From: Vibrio brasiliensis LMG 20546
Lineage (GTDB): Bacteria; Pseudomonadota; Gammaproteobacteria; Enterobacterales; Vibrionaceae
Direction: 5' to 3'
DNA: 34,983 bases
NCBI RefSeq assembly: GCF_000189255.1
Contig: NZ_AEVS01000059.1
Location: 1 to 34,983 of the forward strand
Within the stretch, counting starts at the first letter, position 1. Every line of letters begins with the position of its first letter. Positions 15,592 to 23,706 of this stretch are shown in pieces. The position numbers and the translations under genes are program-made. The notes beneath the pieces are model-generated. The model was not told the origin of the DNA. It saw nothing but the letters and a program-made list of their open reading frames with translations, and did no database searches.

Positions 15592-16758
15592 ATGACATCG
15601 CGTTTATTACAATCGACAGCGCTTCTTTCGACACTTTCTCTCTCTTTCGGCGCGTTTGCCGCTCCGACCATTATTCCAGATCCCCCTGCGCTTGGGGCGA
15701 AAGGGTATATTCTGCTTGATTACCACACGGGCACCGTGCTGGTAGAAAAAAATGCCGACAAGAAGTTAAACCCAGCCAGCCTAACTAAGCTGATGACCGC
15801 CTATGTCGCCGGTCAGGAAGTGAAAAGCGGCAACATCTCGCTTGATGATCAGGTTCGCATCAGTCGCAATGCATGGGCAAAAAACTTCCCAGATTCCTCG
15901 AAAATGTTCATTGAGGTGGGTACAGACGTTGAACTGATGGACTTGTATCGCGGACTTATCGTTCAGTCGGGCAATGATGCCAGTGTTGCGATCGCTGAGC
16001 ACGTCGCGGGCAGTGAAGATGCTTTTGTCAGCCTGATGAATAGCTGGTCGCAAAAGCTGGGTCTGGAAAATACGGCCTACACAAATCCGCATGGCCTGGA
16101 CAGTCAGGGACTCTATTCCACGCCTCATGATATTGCGCGCCTGAGCCAGGCCATTATTCGTGATCTACCGGATATTTATCCTCTCTACAGTGAAACGGCT
16201 TTTACCTACAACGGCATTACTCAATACAACCGCAACGGCCTGTTGCGAGACCGCAGCCTCAATGTCGATGGCATGAAGACCGGTTACACCAGTGGTGCGG
16301 GCTATAGTTTGGCAACTTCTGCCACTAACGGCGACATGCGTTTAGTCTCTGTGGTAATGGGCTCTAGCAGTACCAAGAGCCGCGAATCTGAAAGTAAGCA
16401 GCTACTCTCTTATGGCTTTAGATTCTTCGATACGGTCTCACCGACCAAGGTAACCGACACCCTGGCTGAAGCCAAAGTGTGGATGGGGACTGTGGATGCC
16501 GTACCAGTGGGGATTGAAGAGCCAGTGCTGATCACCTTACCTAAAGGTGACGCTAAGAAACTCAAGGCTGAAATCGAGTATGCTGGTGAGCTAGAAGCGC
16601 CGATTGAAAAAGGACAACCAGTCGGACAGGTTATTTACAGCATTGACGATAAACAAGTGGCAACGGCGACGCTGATTGCGCAGCAAGAGGTGGAAGAAGG
16701 TGGCCTGTTCAAGAAGCTAATGGATTGGTTAAAGCGACTCGTTCTGGGATGGTTTTAA
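15592..16758 (+). CDS. dacA: D-alanyl-D-alanine carboxypeptidase (PBP5/6 type)
   Basis: This is a 388-aa periplasmic peptidoglycan hydrolase that removes the terminal D-Ala from pentapeptide side chains. A signal peptide covers about residues 1-23 (SLSFGAFA then APT). The serine catalytic motifs are SLTK (Ser63, Lys66), SGN (126-128) and KTG (229-231). A C-terminal PBP5-type beta domain (about 280-365) is followed by an amphipathic helix, LFKKLMDWLKRLVLGWF, that anchors this family to the inner membrane's outer face. The frame is open upstream to 15541, but only the ATG at 15592 gives a normal signal peptide. There may be other paralogues in the genome, so the symbol denotes the family. A terminator shared with gbpA follows. 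Confidence 0.9.
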   Translation: MTSRLLQSTALLSTLSLSFGAFAAPTIIPDPPALGAKGYILLDYHTGTVLVEKNADKKLNPASLTKLMTAYVAGQEVKSGNISLDDQVRISRNAWAKNFPDSSKMFIEVGTDVELMDLYRGLIVQSGNDASVAIAEHVAGSEDAFVSLMNSWSQKLGLENTAYTNPHGLDSQGLYSTPHDIARLSQAIIRDLPDIYPLYSETAFTYNGITQYNRNGLLRDRSLNVDGMKTGYTSGAGYSLATSATNGDMRLVSVVMGSSSTKSRESESKQLLSYGFRFFDTVSPTKVTDTLAEAKVWMGTVDAVPVGIEEPVLITLPKGDAKKLKAEIEYAGELEAPIEKGQPVGQVIYSIDDKQVATATLIAQQEVEEGGLFKKLMDWLKRLVLGWF

Positions 16759-16782
16759 GTCTGAGTACTGAAGGATAAAAAC

Positions 16783-16812
16783 AAAAGCGGATGCCGGAGC
16801 ATCCGCTTTTTT
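16783..16812. terminator. Bidirectional terminator between dacA-like gene and gbpA
   Basis: A 12-bp stem (AAAAGCGGATGC with its complement) and 4-base CGGA loop, with T runs on both strands, lie between two convergent genes. Confidence 0.88.
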
Positions 16813-16814
16813 GA

Positions 16815-18278
16815 TTAATTTAGCTTGTCCCAAGCTGATGGCCAGTGTGAACCCACTGCTGGCTCATATTGGTTGGCTGAAGGTGACCACTGGGTACAGT
16901 AACCGGAGTATGGGAACGCTTTACACTGATAGATGTGACTATCACTCGCCAACACTTTGGTGCCCGCGGTGTAGTTGTCCATTCCTTCAGGAAACACAAA
17001 ATCATAGTCGTCACTCGGTGGTGGCGTTGCTTCTTCAGTAAGATGGAAATCAAGTGTGTTCTGATCAACAACGCTGCCTTGCTGATCTTTGAGTACCACA
17101 ACCAGCATGTGATGACCCTGCTCCGATTTAGACAGCGTCAGCGTCGCAGTAGTGACTTCGCCATCTGCCATCTGATCGGTATAAGATGCCAGAGGTTCGC
17201 GATGATGGTTGAATACCGTCAATTCTGCACTCAAATCTCCGCTGGCTGCCAGAGTCAGGTTCAGCTGGGTTGGCGAGTCGCCAATTATGTATTCAGACTC
17301 TAAACCAGTGACTTCTAAATTGTAATCCGGCTCTGGTGTTTCTACTTTGTAGCCAATTTCCACACTGTTAAGGCCCGAACCTGCTTTCAGATAAACAGGG
17401 TTAGTGCCGTAAACTGGAGTAAAGTCGCCCTGATCATTAAGCTGACCTGCACGGATCTGACTCTGCTCTTGATTAACCTTGTTTGCGAGCGCGTAAGACC
17501 AGTTGTTTGCCTGACCCTGCTCAGCCGTCTCAATCACCAACTCAGTACTGTAAGACGGATTTTCGCCATTGTGATCGAATACTCGGGTGTAAACACTATC
17601 GCCAACACTGAGGTTTAGGCCCGGGTTGATTTGGCCACCCTGACTCCAGTCTGGCACCTCTGGCGCGTCACCATCAAACTGAACATCAATCACGTTATAG
17701 AATGATGCAGCTGTATCACCGACATCCCATACCGCCAGAATCACTTGATAGCCTTCGCGCTCAGGTACGTTACAAAGATGGCTGACACGTTTTGGAGGTT
17801 GAACCATGCCACCATCAACCACACAGAAAGGGGTTAAATCAAATGATTCACGGGCAAGTGGCTGATTCGGATTCCATCCTTGTTTAGTGATGTAGTACTT
17901 CCAGTCTTTCGTCACGTGGTTAGCAGTAAAAGTCCACTCAAAGTGCTGAGAGCCAGAGCTAATAGGGCGCTTAACCCAGCGGTTAGCTGTCTGCTCATCT
18001 AAAGCCGCTGCCAGTGATGTAGCAGCACTGGCGATCTTACCATCCGCAGGCCCACCTTCTGGGAAGCCGTCTGGGCCTTCGACACTTTGCGGTTCATATT
18101 GAATGGCGCCACAGTTGGTGTTCTTCTCATTGGTGTCACTGCTTGGGAATTTACACAGTGCAACGCGACTTTCTGCGACACCATTCTCGTATGCAGAGAC
18201 ATAACCGTGACCGTAACTCGCGCCACTGACGCTAATCAAAGCGAGGGCGATGAGGGATTTGTTTGGGAGTTTGCGCAT
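16815..18278 (-). CDS. gbpA: GbpA, secreted chitin-binding lytic polysaccharide monooxygenase
   Basis: This 487-aa secreted protein has a signal peptide of 23 residues ending SYG, so the mature protein begins with His24. That His and His121 (in [12 protein letters not shown]) form the copper histidine brace of an AA10 LPMO (about residues 24-205; the DTAASFY motif supplies the axial Phe). Two linker-like beta domains follow (about 215-415; the GbpA domain 2 and 3 region). Last comes a C-terminal CBM5/12-type chitin-binding module (about 435-487, aromatic-rich, with YTAGTKV and [17 protein letters not shown]). In V. cholerae GbpA binds chitin and intestinal GlcNAc glycans. An AAGGA ribosome site precedes the ATG, and a c-di-GMP aptamer lies in the leader. 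Confidence 0.95.
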   Translation of the reverse strand: MRKLPNKSLIALALISVSGASYGHGYVSAYENGVAESRVALCKFPSSDTNEKNTNCGAIQYEPQSVEGPDGFPEGGPADGKIASAATSLAAALDEQTANRWVKRPISSGSQHFEWTFTANHVTKDWKYYITKQGWNPNQPLARESFDLTPFCVVDGGMVQPPKRVSHLCNVPEREGYQVILAVWDVGDTAASFYNVIDVQFDGDAPEVPDWSQGGQINPGLNLSVGDSVYTRVFDHNGENPSYSTELVIETAEQGQANNWSYALANKVNQEQSQIRAGQLNDQGDFTPVYGTNPVYLKAGSGLNSVEIGYKVETPEPDYNLEVTGLESEYIIGDSPTQLNLTLAASGDLSAELTVFNHHREPLASYTDQMADGEVTTATLTLSKSEQGHHMLVVVLKDQQGSVVDQNTLDFHLTEEATPPPSDDYDFVFPEGMDNYTAGTKVLASDSHIYQCKAFPYSGYCTQWSPSANQYEPAVGSHWPSAWDKLN

Positions 18279-18349
18279 CGTTTGTCCTTAATTATTGACT
18301 GACATTTAAGATGGCACCCCGGCACGCGATAACACTTGGCGTCATGCCA

Positions 18350-18430
18350 AGCGGCGGCCCCGCTATCATAGACATCGAGTGTCGACAGACCGGTGGCTTT
18401 GCGTCCTAACCTTTCGGATAGTTTGCCTGA
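18350..18430 (-). promoter_or_regulatory. c-di-GMP-I (GEMM) riboswitch aptamer upstream of gbpA
   Basis: Read on the minus strand, the leader contains GGCAAAC, then CCGAAAGG (a GAAA tetraloop on a short stem), then GGACGCAAAGCCACCGG. These are the ordered consensus blocks of the GEMM-I aptamer. A second arm with GATAGCGGGGCCGCC follows, which matches the 3' strand loosely. A small hairpin (CTTGGC/GCCAAG) lies just downstream, about 55-70 bases before the gbpA start. It lacks a T run, so the expression platform may act on translation. A c-di-GMP riboswitch is known before gbpA in V. cholerae. Confidence 0.85.
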
Positions 18431-18440
18431 AGTGCAGTTT

Positions 18441-18762
18441 GAGCAGGGAGAATGTAGCCAAAGGTTTTGGCAAAATCTACGCAGACGAACGAATATGGAA
18501 TTACATTCTCGAATTGAATAAGTTGTCGATAATTTGACTTGCGAATTATGTGATTGTTACCTACTTAATCCTATTAAAAATAACAACTTATCATGAGTGA
18601 TTGATTTGTTTTGTGAATGAATTCAGGGGTGTACCTGATCCCATTAAACAGCGCCATACCCCTAGACGAAACAGAACCTTTGATTTTCGCTAACTCCGCG
18701 CTGACAACACCATGTATGAAAAGGCTGACAATTAGTTAAATAGAGTTATACAAGGACCAAAC
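18441..18762. other. Intergenic region between gbpA leader and HTH gene
   Basis: About 320 A/T-rich bases with no gene seen. It must contain the promoter of gbpA (minus) and that of the HTH gene (plus). I could not identify convincing boxes. Confidence 0.4.
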
Positions 18763-19119
18763 ATGGAATTCACAGACAGAGATCGCGAGGCGCTGTATCA
18801 AATCTGGATGTCTCAGAAATCGAAAATGCGCCTGACGCAGATGGAGTTTGCTAAGAAACTTGGGATGAATCAGCTGACGTTTTCTCAGGTGCTGCGCGGA
18901 GAGACGCCGTTAACCATGTCATTTATCAGCCAGTTCTGTCGCCTACTGCGCATTGAACCTCAGAGCGCGGTGCCTTCACTGAAGGAAGATAATCAGCATG
19001 GACCTAAAATCGTCTACCTGCAAAGTCGTATGAGTGTCGATGGTGAGATCCAGAATGCTTACATTGAAGGCAATCAGGTGATTGTAGAGTACGCGCATAC
19101 CGTGTATCCAAGCGCTTAA
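18763..19119 (+). CDS. XRE-type helix-turn-helix DNA-binding protein
   Basis: This is a 118-aa protein. Residues about 22-65 form a Cro/CI-type helix-turn-helix (RLTQMEFAKKLGMNQLTFSQVLRGETPL, in two pieces around the turn). The C-terminal half (about 75-118) is a short beta-rich segment (KIVYLQSRMSVDGEIQNAYI) that I cannot assign. It is probably a small transcriptional regulator; its targets are unknown. An AAGGA ribosome site lies six bases before the ATG. The DUF3820 gene follows 72 bases downstream and may be co-transcribed. Confidence 0.8.
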   Translation: MEFTDRDREALYQIWMSQKSKMRLTQMEFAKKLGMNQLTFSQVLRGETPLTMSFISQFCRLLRIEPQSAVPSLKEDNQHGPKIVYLQSRMSVDGEIQNAYIEGNQVIVEYAHTVYPSA

Positions 19120-19191
19120 TCTATCCACTGCTATTCGAGTTCAACATTCAGTGGTAACCTAACGCCATTCATCGCAAGGCTACCCAATATC

Positions 19192-19413
19192 ATGTTAGAA
19201 AAAGAAAACCTGCTAAAACTTGCGCGCATGCAGATGCCTTTCGGCAAGTACGCTGGCCGCGTGTTAATTGATCTTCCTGAAGAGTACTTACTTTGGTTCG
19301 CCAACAAAAAGCAGTTTCCTGAAGGGGAGCTCGGCGAGCTTATGCAGCTGTGTTTAGCGCTCAAGATTGAAGGTCTCGACAGTGTGGTTAAACCGCTGAA
19401 AAGACCTCAATAG
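19192..19413 (+). CDS. DUF3820 family protein
   Basis: This 73-aa protein contains the family signature MPFGKYAGRVLIDLPEEYL followed by WFANKKQFPEGELG. DUF3820 proteins are small, widely distributed and of unproven function; some are described as quorum-sensing-regulated virulence-linked in Pseudomonas. The ribosome site is weak. A strong terminator follows 13 bases after the stop. Confidence 0.85.
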   Translation: MLEKENLLKLARMQMPFGKYAGRVLIDLPEEYLLWFANKKQFPEGELGELMQLCLALKIEGLDSVVKPLKRPQ

Positions 19414-19425
19414 TCTCGACTTGAA

Positions 19426-19461
19426 AAAGGCCCCATATTCATTGAAGGATATGGGGCCTTT
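19426..19461. terminator. Bidirectional intrinsic terminator
   Basis: A 13-bp stem (AAAGGCCCCATAT with its complement), extended by two weaker pairs, has A-run and T-run flanks. It ends the DUF3820 transcript and, in the other direction, that of the decayed gene at 19520-19746. Confidence 0.8.
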
Positions 19462-19519
19462 GAGTATGACTCGCTTCGACTTCACCTTGTTTTTATGGTG
19501 TCAGTCCATATAGGCTCAG

Positions 19520-19746
19520 TTAAGAACCGGCGTTGACCAAGTCTTTAATGATGCTTTTCGAGATTAGCTCAATATCTTTCGGCTCATCTTCTTGATCCCA
19601 GTTGAACGCGGCAATCTCAGAGAGACAGCAGCTTCGCCGAAAGTACCATGGTTGGTGGTGTAGTTCTTTGCTGAAAAGCTCGCCAGCTTCTGGTTCTTAT
19701 CGCTGATCGCGATGCCTTTTACTGCGTAAAAATCAATACAAGTCAC
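19520..19746 (-). pseudogene. Decayed or frameshifted small unknown gene
   Basis: On the minus strand a frame starting at GTG 19746 reads [20 protein letters not shown] and continues to GEAAVS near 19620. There it loses coherence. A different frame then reads SEIAAFNWDQEDEPKDIELI and so on to NAGS and a TAA at 19520-19522. The switch falls in a TCTCTCT run, so a small indel joins them into one protein of about 75 aa. Both halves look coding (acidic, well-formed), but I do not recognise the family. Either the gene is broken or the sequence has an error here. Confidence 0.45.
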
Positions 19747-19771
19747 ACCAACTCACCTAAGTGAGGTTCTT

Positions 19772-21121
19772 TTGAGTAAAGTCATCGGGCTGTATTGGTT
19801 TACCAACGATTTAAGAGTGCATGATAACCCGCTGCTCAGCAAAGCGGCCGCGGAAGTTGATCAGCTGATCTGCTTATACTGCTACCCGAGCGTCAGTCCC
19901 TACCTTGCCCGATATTCGCAGCAGGCTAAATGGAGTGAGCCAAAACTGCAATTTCTTGATGCGTCATTGCATTGCCTCAATCTCTCATTGAATGCTCTAA
20001 ATCAGCGTTTGCTGGTGGTGGATAGTCACCCTTACCACGCCATCAAAGATCTGGTTTATGGTTTGGGGGTATCACATCTGTATGTCGATGCGGTAGCTGG
20101 TTGCGATGAGCAGTCGATTATCGATAGCCTCAAGGCTGAATTTGACGCTCTCGACGTGGCGCAAAAAGAGGTGCGCACCTTGTTTACTCTCGAGCAGTTA
20201 CCGTTTGAGCTCAGTGCGCTGCCTGATACTTTTACTCAATTCCGCAAACAGGTCGAACCGTTAGTGGTGCCACTGCCCATTAGCTGGGTTAAGCGACTAC
20301 CTTCGTTGCCTGACACGCTTTCGTTACCGGGCATCAGCCTCACTCATCATGGGGGCTCGGCGCTGTTTGAGGGGGGAGAGCAGGCGGGGTTAGCTCATTG
20401 TCGGCGCTACTTCTCTTCTGCCTGTCCGAGTGAGTATAAAGAGACACGTAACGCTCTCGACGGTCTGGATTATTCCACCAAGTTTTCTCCCTGGTTAGCA
20501 CATGGCTGCCTCTCGGCGAAAACCATCTATGCCATGCTTAAGCGCTATGAGCGTCTCAACGGTGCTAATGAGTCAACGTATTGGATCTACTTTGAGCTGC
20601 TATGGCGCGAGTACTTTTACTGGTATGCAAGGCGATACCGGCAGAAACTGTTTCGTTTTGGAGGGATCCGCAATCAACCACCTCTCACCAGCTTTTATGC
20701 CCATCGATTCCAGCAGTGGAAAAACGGTCAAACGCCGTTTGCTATTGTTAACGCCTGTATGCATCAACTTAATCAGACCGGATACATGTCCAATCGAGGC
20801 AGGCAACTGGTGGCGAGCTGCCTGATCCACGAGCTGGGTTTAGACTGGCGCTATGGCGCAGCCTATTTTGAATCTCAGTTGATTGACTACGATGTGGCGT
20901 CCAACTGGGGCAACTGGCAGTACTTAGCGGGAGTGGGGGCAGATCCGCGTGGCTCGAGACAGTTCAACCTCGAAAAACAGACCCAGATGTACGATCCCTA
21001 TCAGGAGTTTATTGACCGCTGGCAAGGGCGCTGCGACGCCTCGCCTTTGGACAGTGTCGATATGGTCGACTGGCCAGTTTTGACAGGGCGCCGCGATCCG
21101 TCGGCAGTGGGGAAGCCATAA
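19772..21121 (+). CDS. DASH-type cryptochrome
   Basis: This 449-aa photolyase-family protein has an N-terminal alpha/beta antenna domain beginning [16 protein letters not shown] and a C-terminal FAD-binding helical domain. Cry-DASH-like features include [51 protein letters not shown] and [20 protein letters not shown]. Cry-DASH proteins bind FAD and an antenna (usually MTHF) and repair cyclobutane dimers in single-stranded DNA under blue light. The start is a TTG, supported by a GAGG ribosome site five to six bases upstream. The stop overlaps the next gene's ATG by one base. It is the first gene of a light-repair operon. Confidence 0.9.
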   Translation: MSKVIGLYWFTNDLRVHDNPLLSKAAAEVDQLICLYCYPSVSPYLARYSQQAKWSEPKLQFLDASLHCLNLSLNALNQRLLVVDSHPYHAIKDLVYGLGVSHLYVDAVAGCDEQSIIDSLKAEFDALDVAQKEVRTLFTLEQLPFELSALPDTFTQFRKQVEPLVVPLPISWVKRLPSLPDTLSLPGISLTHHGGSALFEGGEQAGLAHCRRYFSSACPSEYKETRNALDGLDYSTKFSPWLAHGCLSAKTIYAMLKRYERLNGANESTYWIYFELLWREYFYWYARRYRQKLFRFGGIRNQPPLTSFYAHRFQQWKNGQTPFAIVNACMHQLNQTGYMSNRGRQLVASCLIHELGLDWRYGAAYFESQLIDYDVASNWGNWQYLAGVGADPRGSRQFNLEKQTQMYDPYQEFIDRWQGRCDASPLDSVDMVDWPVLTGRRDPSAVGKP

Positions 21122-22665
21122 TGCGCTTTGAAACCGTCAGACTTATCTTAGGCGATCAGCTTAACTGTGAACATTCCTGGTTTTGCGAGCCAGATGACCG
21201 CATCCTCTATCTGGTGGCGGAGCTGAAACAGGAAAACACCTATGTGACGCATCATATCCAGAAAGTGTGCGCCTTTTTTTCTGCCATGGCGCTGTTCGCT
21301 AAAGAACGCCAAAGCGAGGGTCATCAAGTGTTGCATCTGACCTTAGATGATACTCAGGCGTTCGATGACTTAGAGCAACTGCTGCAGCATTATGTGGCTG
21401 AAGTTGGGGCGAGCAAATTTGAATATCAACGCCCGGACGAATACCGGTTGTTACAGCAGTTAGCCAATCTAAAGCTTAAAGGTGTGGTGACGCGCTGCGT
21501 CGATACTGAGCACTTCTTGCTGCCGTTTGAGGAAATAGAGGCTCAGTTTACGCCAGGTAAACACATTATGATGGAGCATTTTTATCGCCGTATGCGCAAG
21601 CGATTCGACATCTTAATGCAGGATGGGAAGCCTGAGGGTGGCAAGTGGAACTATGATGCAAACAATCGCAACAAACTCAAGGCGAAAGACATCGAGAACC
21701 TGCCTCAGCCTTTAATGTTCAGTACTGATGTCAGCGCGATTGTTGACCGTTTGAGCCGACAGGGCATTCCGACAATCGGTCATCTGAAGGGCGAATTACT
21801 CTGGCCCGTTAACCGGGCGCAGAGCCTGTCACTACTGGCTCACTTTTGCCGGGTGTGCCTGCCGCTTTTTGGCCGCTTTCAGGATGCGATGACCGGTGAG
21901 CATCGGGTCAAATGGAGCTTATATCACAGCAGACTGTCGTTTTCGCTCAACAGTAAGCTGTTGCATCCGCGAGAAGTGATTGAGGCGTCACTCAAGGCCT
22001 TCCAGTCAAACCCAGACATAGAGATCTCTCAGGTGGAAGGCTTTATTCGCCAGATCTTAGGCTGGCGGGAATACATTCGCGGCGTCTACTGGGCCAACAT
22101 GCCACAGTATTCGGACAAGAACGAACTCGGCGCCAGAAGAAAGCTGCCAGAGTTCTTTTGGACAGGTGAGACTAAGATGGCCTGCATGCGCCATGCGATA
22201 GGGCAGTCGCTTGATTACGCCTACGCGCACCACATTCAGCGGTTGATGGTAACAGGCAATTTCTGCCTGCTCAGCGAAATCGACCCCGACCAGGTCGATG
22301 AGTGGTACCTCGGCATTTATGTCGATGCGATCGAGTGGGTCGAAATGCCCAATACACGAGGCATGGCGCTGTTCGCTGATGGTGGGATCGTCGGTACCAA
22401 GCCTTACGCGGCAAGTGGTTCGTACATCAATAAAATGAGCGACTACTGCAAAGGCTGCCACTATGACAACAAAGCGCGCAGCGGCGAAGGCTCGTGTCCG
22501 TTTAATAGCCTCTACTGGCGCTTTATGGACAAGCACGATAAGCGCCTCGCGACCAATCCACGCATCGCAATGATTTATCGCGCCTGGGACAATATGGAAA
22601 AGCTGCAGCGACAGGCGATCCTCGATACCGCAGAGTACTACATCAAGCATATGGAGAGCTTGTAA
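21121..22665 (+). CDS. Fe-S bacterial cryptochrome/photolyase, (6-4) photolyase type
   Basis: This 514-aa protein belongs to the deoxyribodipyrimidine photolyase-related (FeS-BCP) family. It starts VRLILGDQLN and carries four cysteines, Cys355, Cys443, Cys446 and Cys459, whose spacing equals that of the four 4Fe-4S ligands of Agrobacterium PhrB (350, 438, 441, 454), shifted by five. The paired His370-His371 likewise matches the PhrB active-site histidines. Members repair (6-4) photoproducts using FAD, a ribolumazine antenna and the cluster. The cofactors cannot be seen directly. It is coupled to Cry-DASH upstream and to an SDR gene downstream, each by a one-base stop-start overlap (TAATG). 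Confidence 0.9.
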   Translation: MRFETVRLILGDQLNCEHSWFCEPDDRILYLVAELKQENTYVTHHIQKVCAFFSAMALFAKERQSEGHQVLHLTLDDTQAFDDLEQLLQHYVAEVGASKFEYQRPDEYRLLQQLANLKLKGVVTRCVDTEHFLLPFEEIEAQFTPGKHIMMEHFYRRMRKRFDILMQDGKPEGGKWNYDANNRNKLKAKDIENLPQPLMFSTDVSAIVDRLSRQGIPTIGHLKGELLWPVNRAQSLSLLAHFCRVCLPLFGRFQDAMTGEHRVKWSLYHSRLSFSLNSKLLHPREVIEASLKAFQSNPDIEISQVEGFIRQILGWREYIRGVYWANMPQYSDKNELGARRKLPEFFWTGETKMACMRHAIGQSLDYAYAHHIQRLMVTGNFCLLSEIDPDQVDEWYLGIYVDAIEWVEMPNTRGMALFADGGIVGTKPYAASGSYINKMSDYCKGCHYDNKARSGEGSCPFNSLYWRFMDKHDKRLATNPRIAMIYRAWDNMEKLQRQAILDTAEYYIKHMESL

Positions 22666-23372
22666 TGGAGATCGTGATCGCAGGTGCTGCCGGCGGGATT
22701 GGTCTAGCGATGGTACAAGAGGTGATCGAGCGTTTCCCTCACGCGAACGTTCATGCCACTTACCATAAGCAGCCGCCGAACTGGCAACATCCTAACCTTA
22801 TCTGGTATCACACGGATATCACCCAAGAAGAGCAGGTGATGGCGCTGGGTGAGCAGTTGGAGCATGTCGACTGGCTGATTAACTGTGTTGGAATGCTTCA
22901 CACCGAGGATAAGGGGCCGGAAAAGAACCTCAATGCGCTCGACGCGGCGTTTTTCCAGCATGTCATCACAGTGAATACTTTACCTAGCCTGCTGCTGGCA
23001 AAACATTTCACCCCGCTCCTCAAACGCAGCGTCGCCCCCAGATTCGCCACGATTTCTGCTAGAGTCGGTAGCATCAGCGATAATCGCTTAGGGGGATGGT
23101 ATAGCTATCGGGCATCGAAAGCAGCATTGAACATGTTTCTTAAAACCCTGTCTATTGAATGGCAACGGAGGGTCAGGCATGGCGCTGTACTCGCGCTTCA
23201 CCCCGGAACCACCGACACACCCTTATCGGCGCCTTTTCAAGCTAATGTCCGGCCAGAGAAACTGTTCACCCCGGAGCGAGTGGCCAGGGACTTGGTGGGT
23301 TTGATAGAACAAGCCTCACCTGAAGATAGTGGCGCATTTTGGGCCTACGATGGCAGTGTGCTGCCCTGGTAG
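22665..23372 (+). CDS. Short-chain dehydrogenase/reductase
   Basis: This 235-aa SDR has a Rossmann nucleotide-binding motif GAAGGIG (residues 7-13). NCVG (residues about 73-76) takes the place of the usual NNAG. The catalytic Tyr and Lys sit in YRASKAALN, with a Ser in ATISARVGS. It resembles the C-factor/CsgA-like group of SDRs. The substrate is unknown. Translational coupling to the photolyase gene suggests a role linked to light or photorepair, but this is inference only. Confidence 0.85.
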   Translation: MEIVIAGAAGGIGLAMVQEVIERFPHANVHATYHKQPPNWQHPNLIWYHTDITQEEQVMALGEQLEHVDWLINCVGMLHTEDKGPEKNLNALDAAFFQHVITVNTLPSLLLAKHFTPLLKRSVAPRFATISARVGSISDNRLGGWYSYRASKAALNMFLKTLSIEWQRRVRHGAVLALHPGTTDTPLSAPFQANVRPEKLFTPERVARDLVGLIEQASPEDSGAFWAYDGSVLPW

Positions 23373-23409
23373 TGCAACAGACTGGCGAGTGACACAGGTT
23401 GATGGTCGG

Positions 23410-23547
23410 TTATTTTTTGCTTCTTCGACAGCGCTCAGAGCAATAGAGGATCTGATCCCATTGCCGGGCCCATTTCTTTCGCCAGGAAAATGGTCGCTGA
23501 CACACCGGGCAAACTTTTATCGGCAGAGTGGATTTGAAACCTTTCAT
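23410..23547 (-). CDS. DUF2256 small zinc-ribbon-like protein
   Basis: This 45-aa protein is short enough to be missed by length filters. It reads [20 protein letters not shown], then [11 protein letters not shown]. The CxxC and CxxxC pairs with the intervening basic, Trp-rich segment are diagnostic of DUF2256. The four Cys probably bind zinc. DUF2256 genes are often next to cryptochrome/photolyase genes, and this one converges on the Cry-DASH/FeS-photolyase/SDR operon, 37 bases from its end. The start (ATG at 23547) has only a weak ribosome site. Confidence 0.85.
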   Translation of the reverse strand: MKGFKSTLPIKVCPVCQRPFSWRKKWARQWDQILYCSERCRRSKK

Positions 23548-23658
23548 CGTTTAATCGGTCTTGTGGTAAAGACCTCTTATACGCAAAGAGCCCGGTAATA
23601 GAGTAAGGGTAGGGGCTTTACCGCTTCGGCCTTTCTCTGAAAGCTGTTCAATGAGTGA

Positions 23659-23683
23659 GAAAAAAGGCCGCGTCAGGCGGCCT
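23659..23683 (-). terminator. Intrinsic terminator of the S8 protease gene
   Basis: On the minus strand, AGGCCGC and GCGGCCT form a 7-bp GC-rich stem with a 5-base loop. A run of six T then follows, about 24 bases downstream of the protease stop. Confidence 0.7.
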
Positions 23684-23706
23684 CTCATTACTTCGTCAAT
23701 AAACGT

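Noticed and set aside
22057-22650. 197-aa open frame antisense to the FeS photolyase
   Set aside because: The photolyase is unambiguous with four conserved Cys; the antisense frame is a codon-usage shadow.
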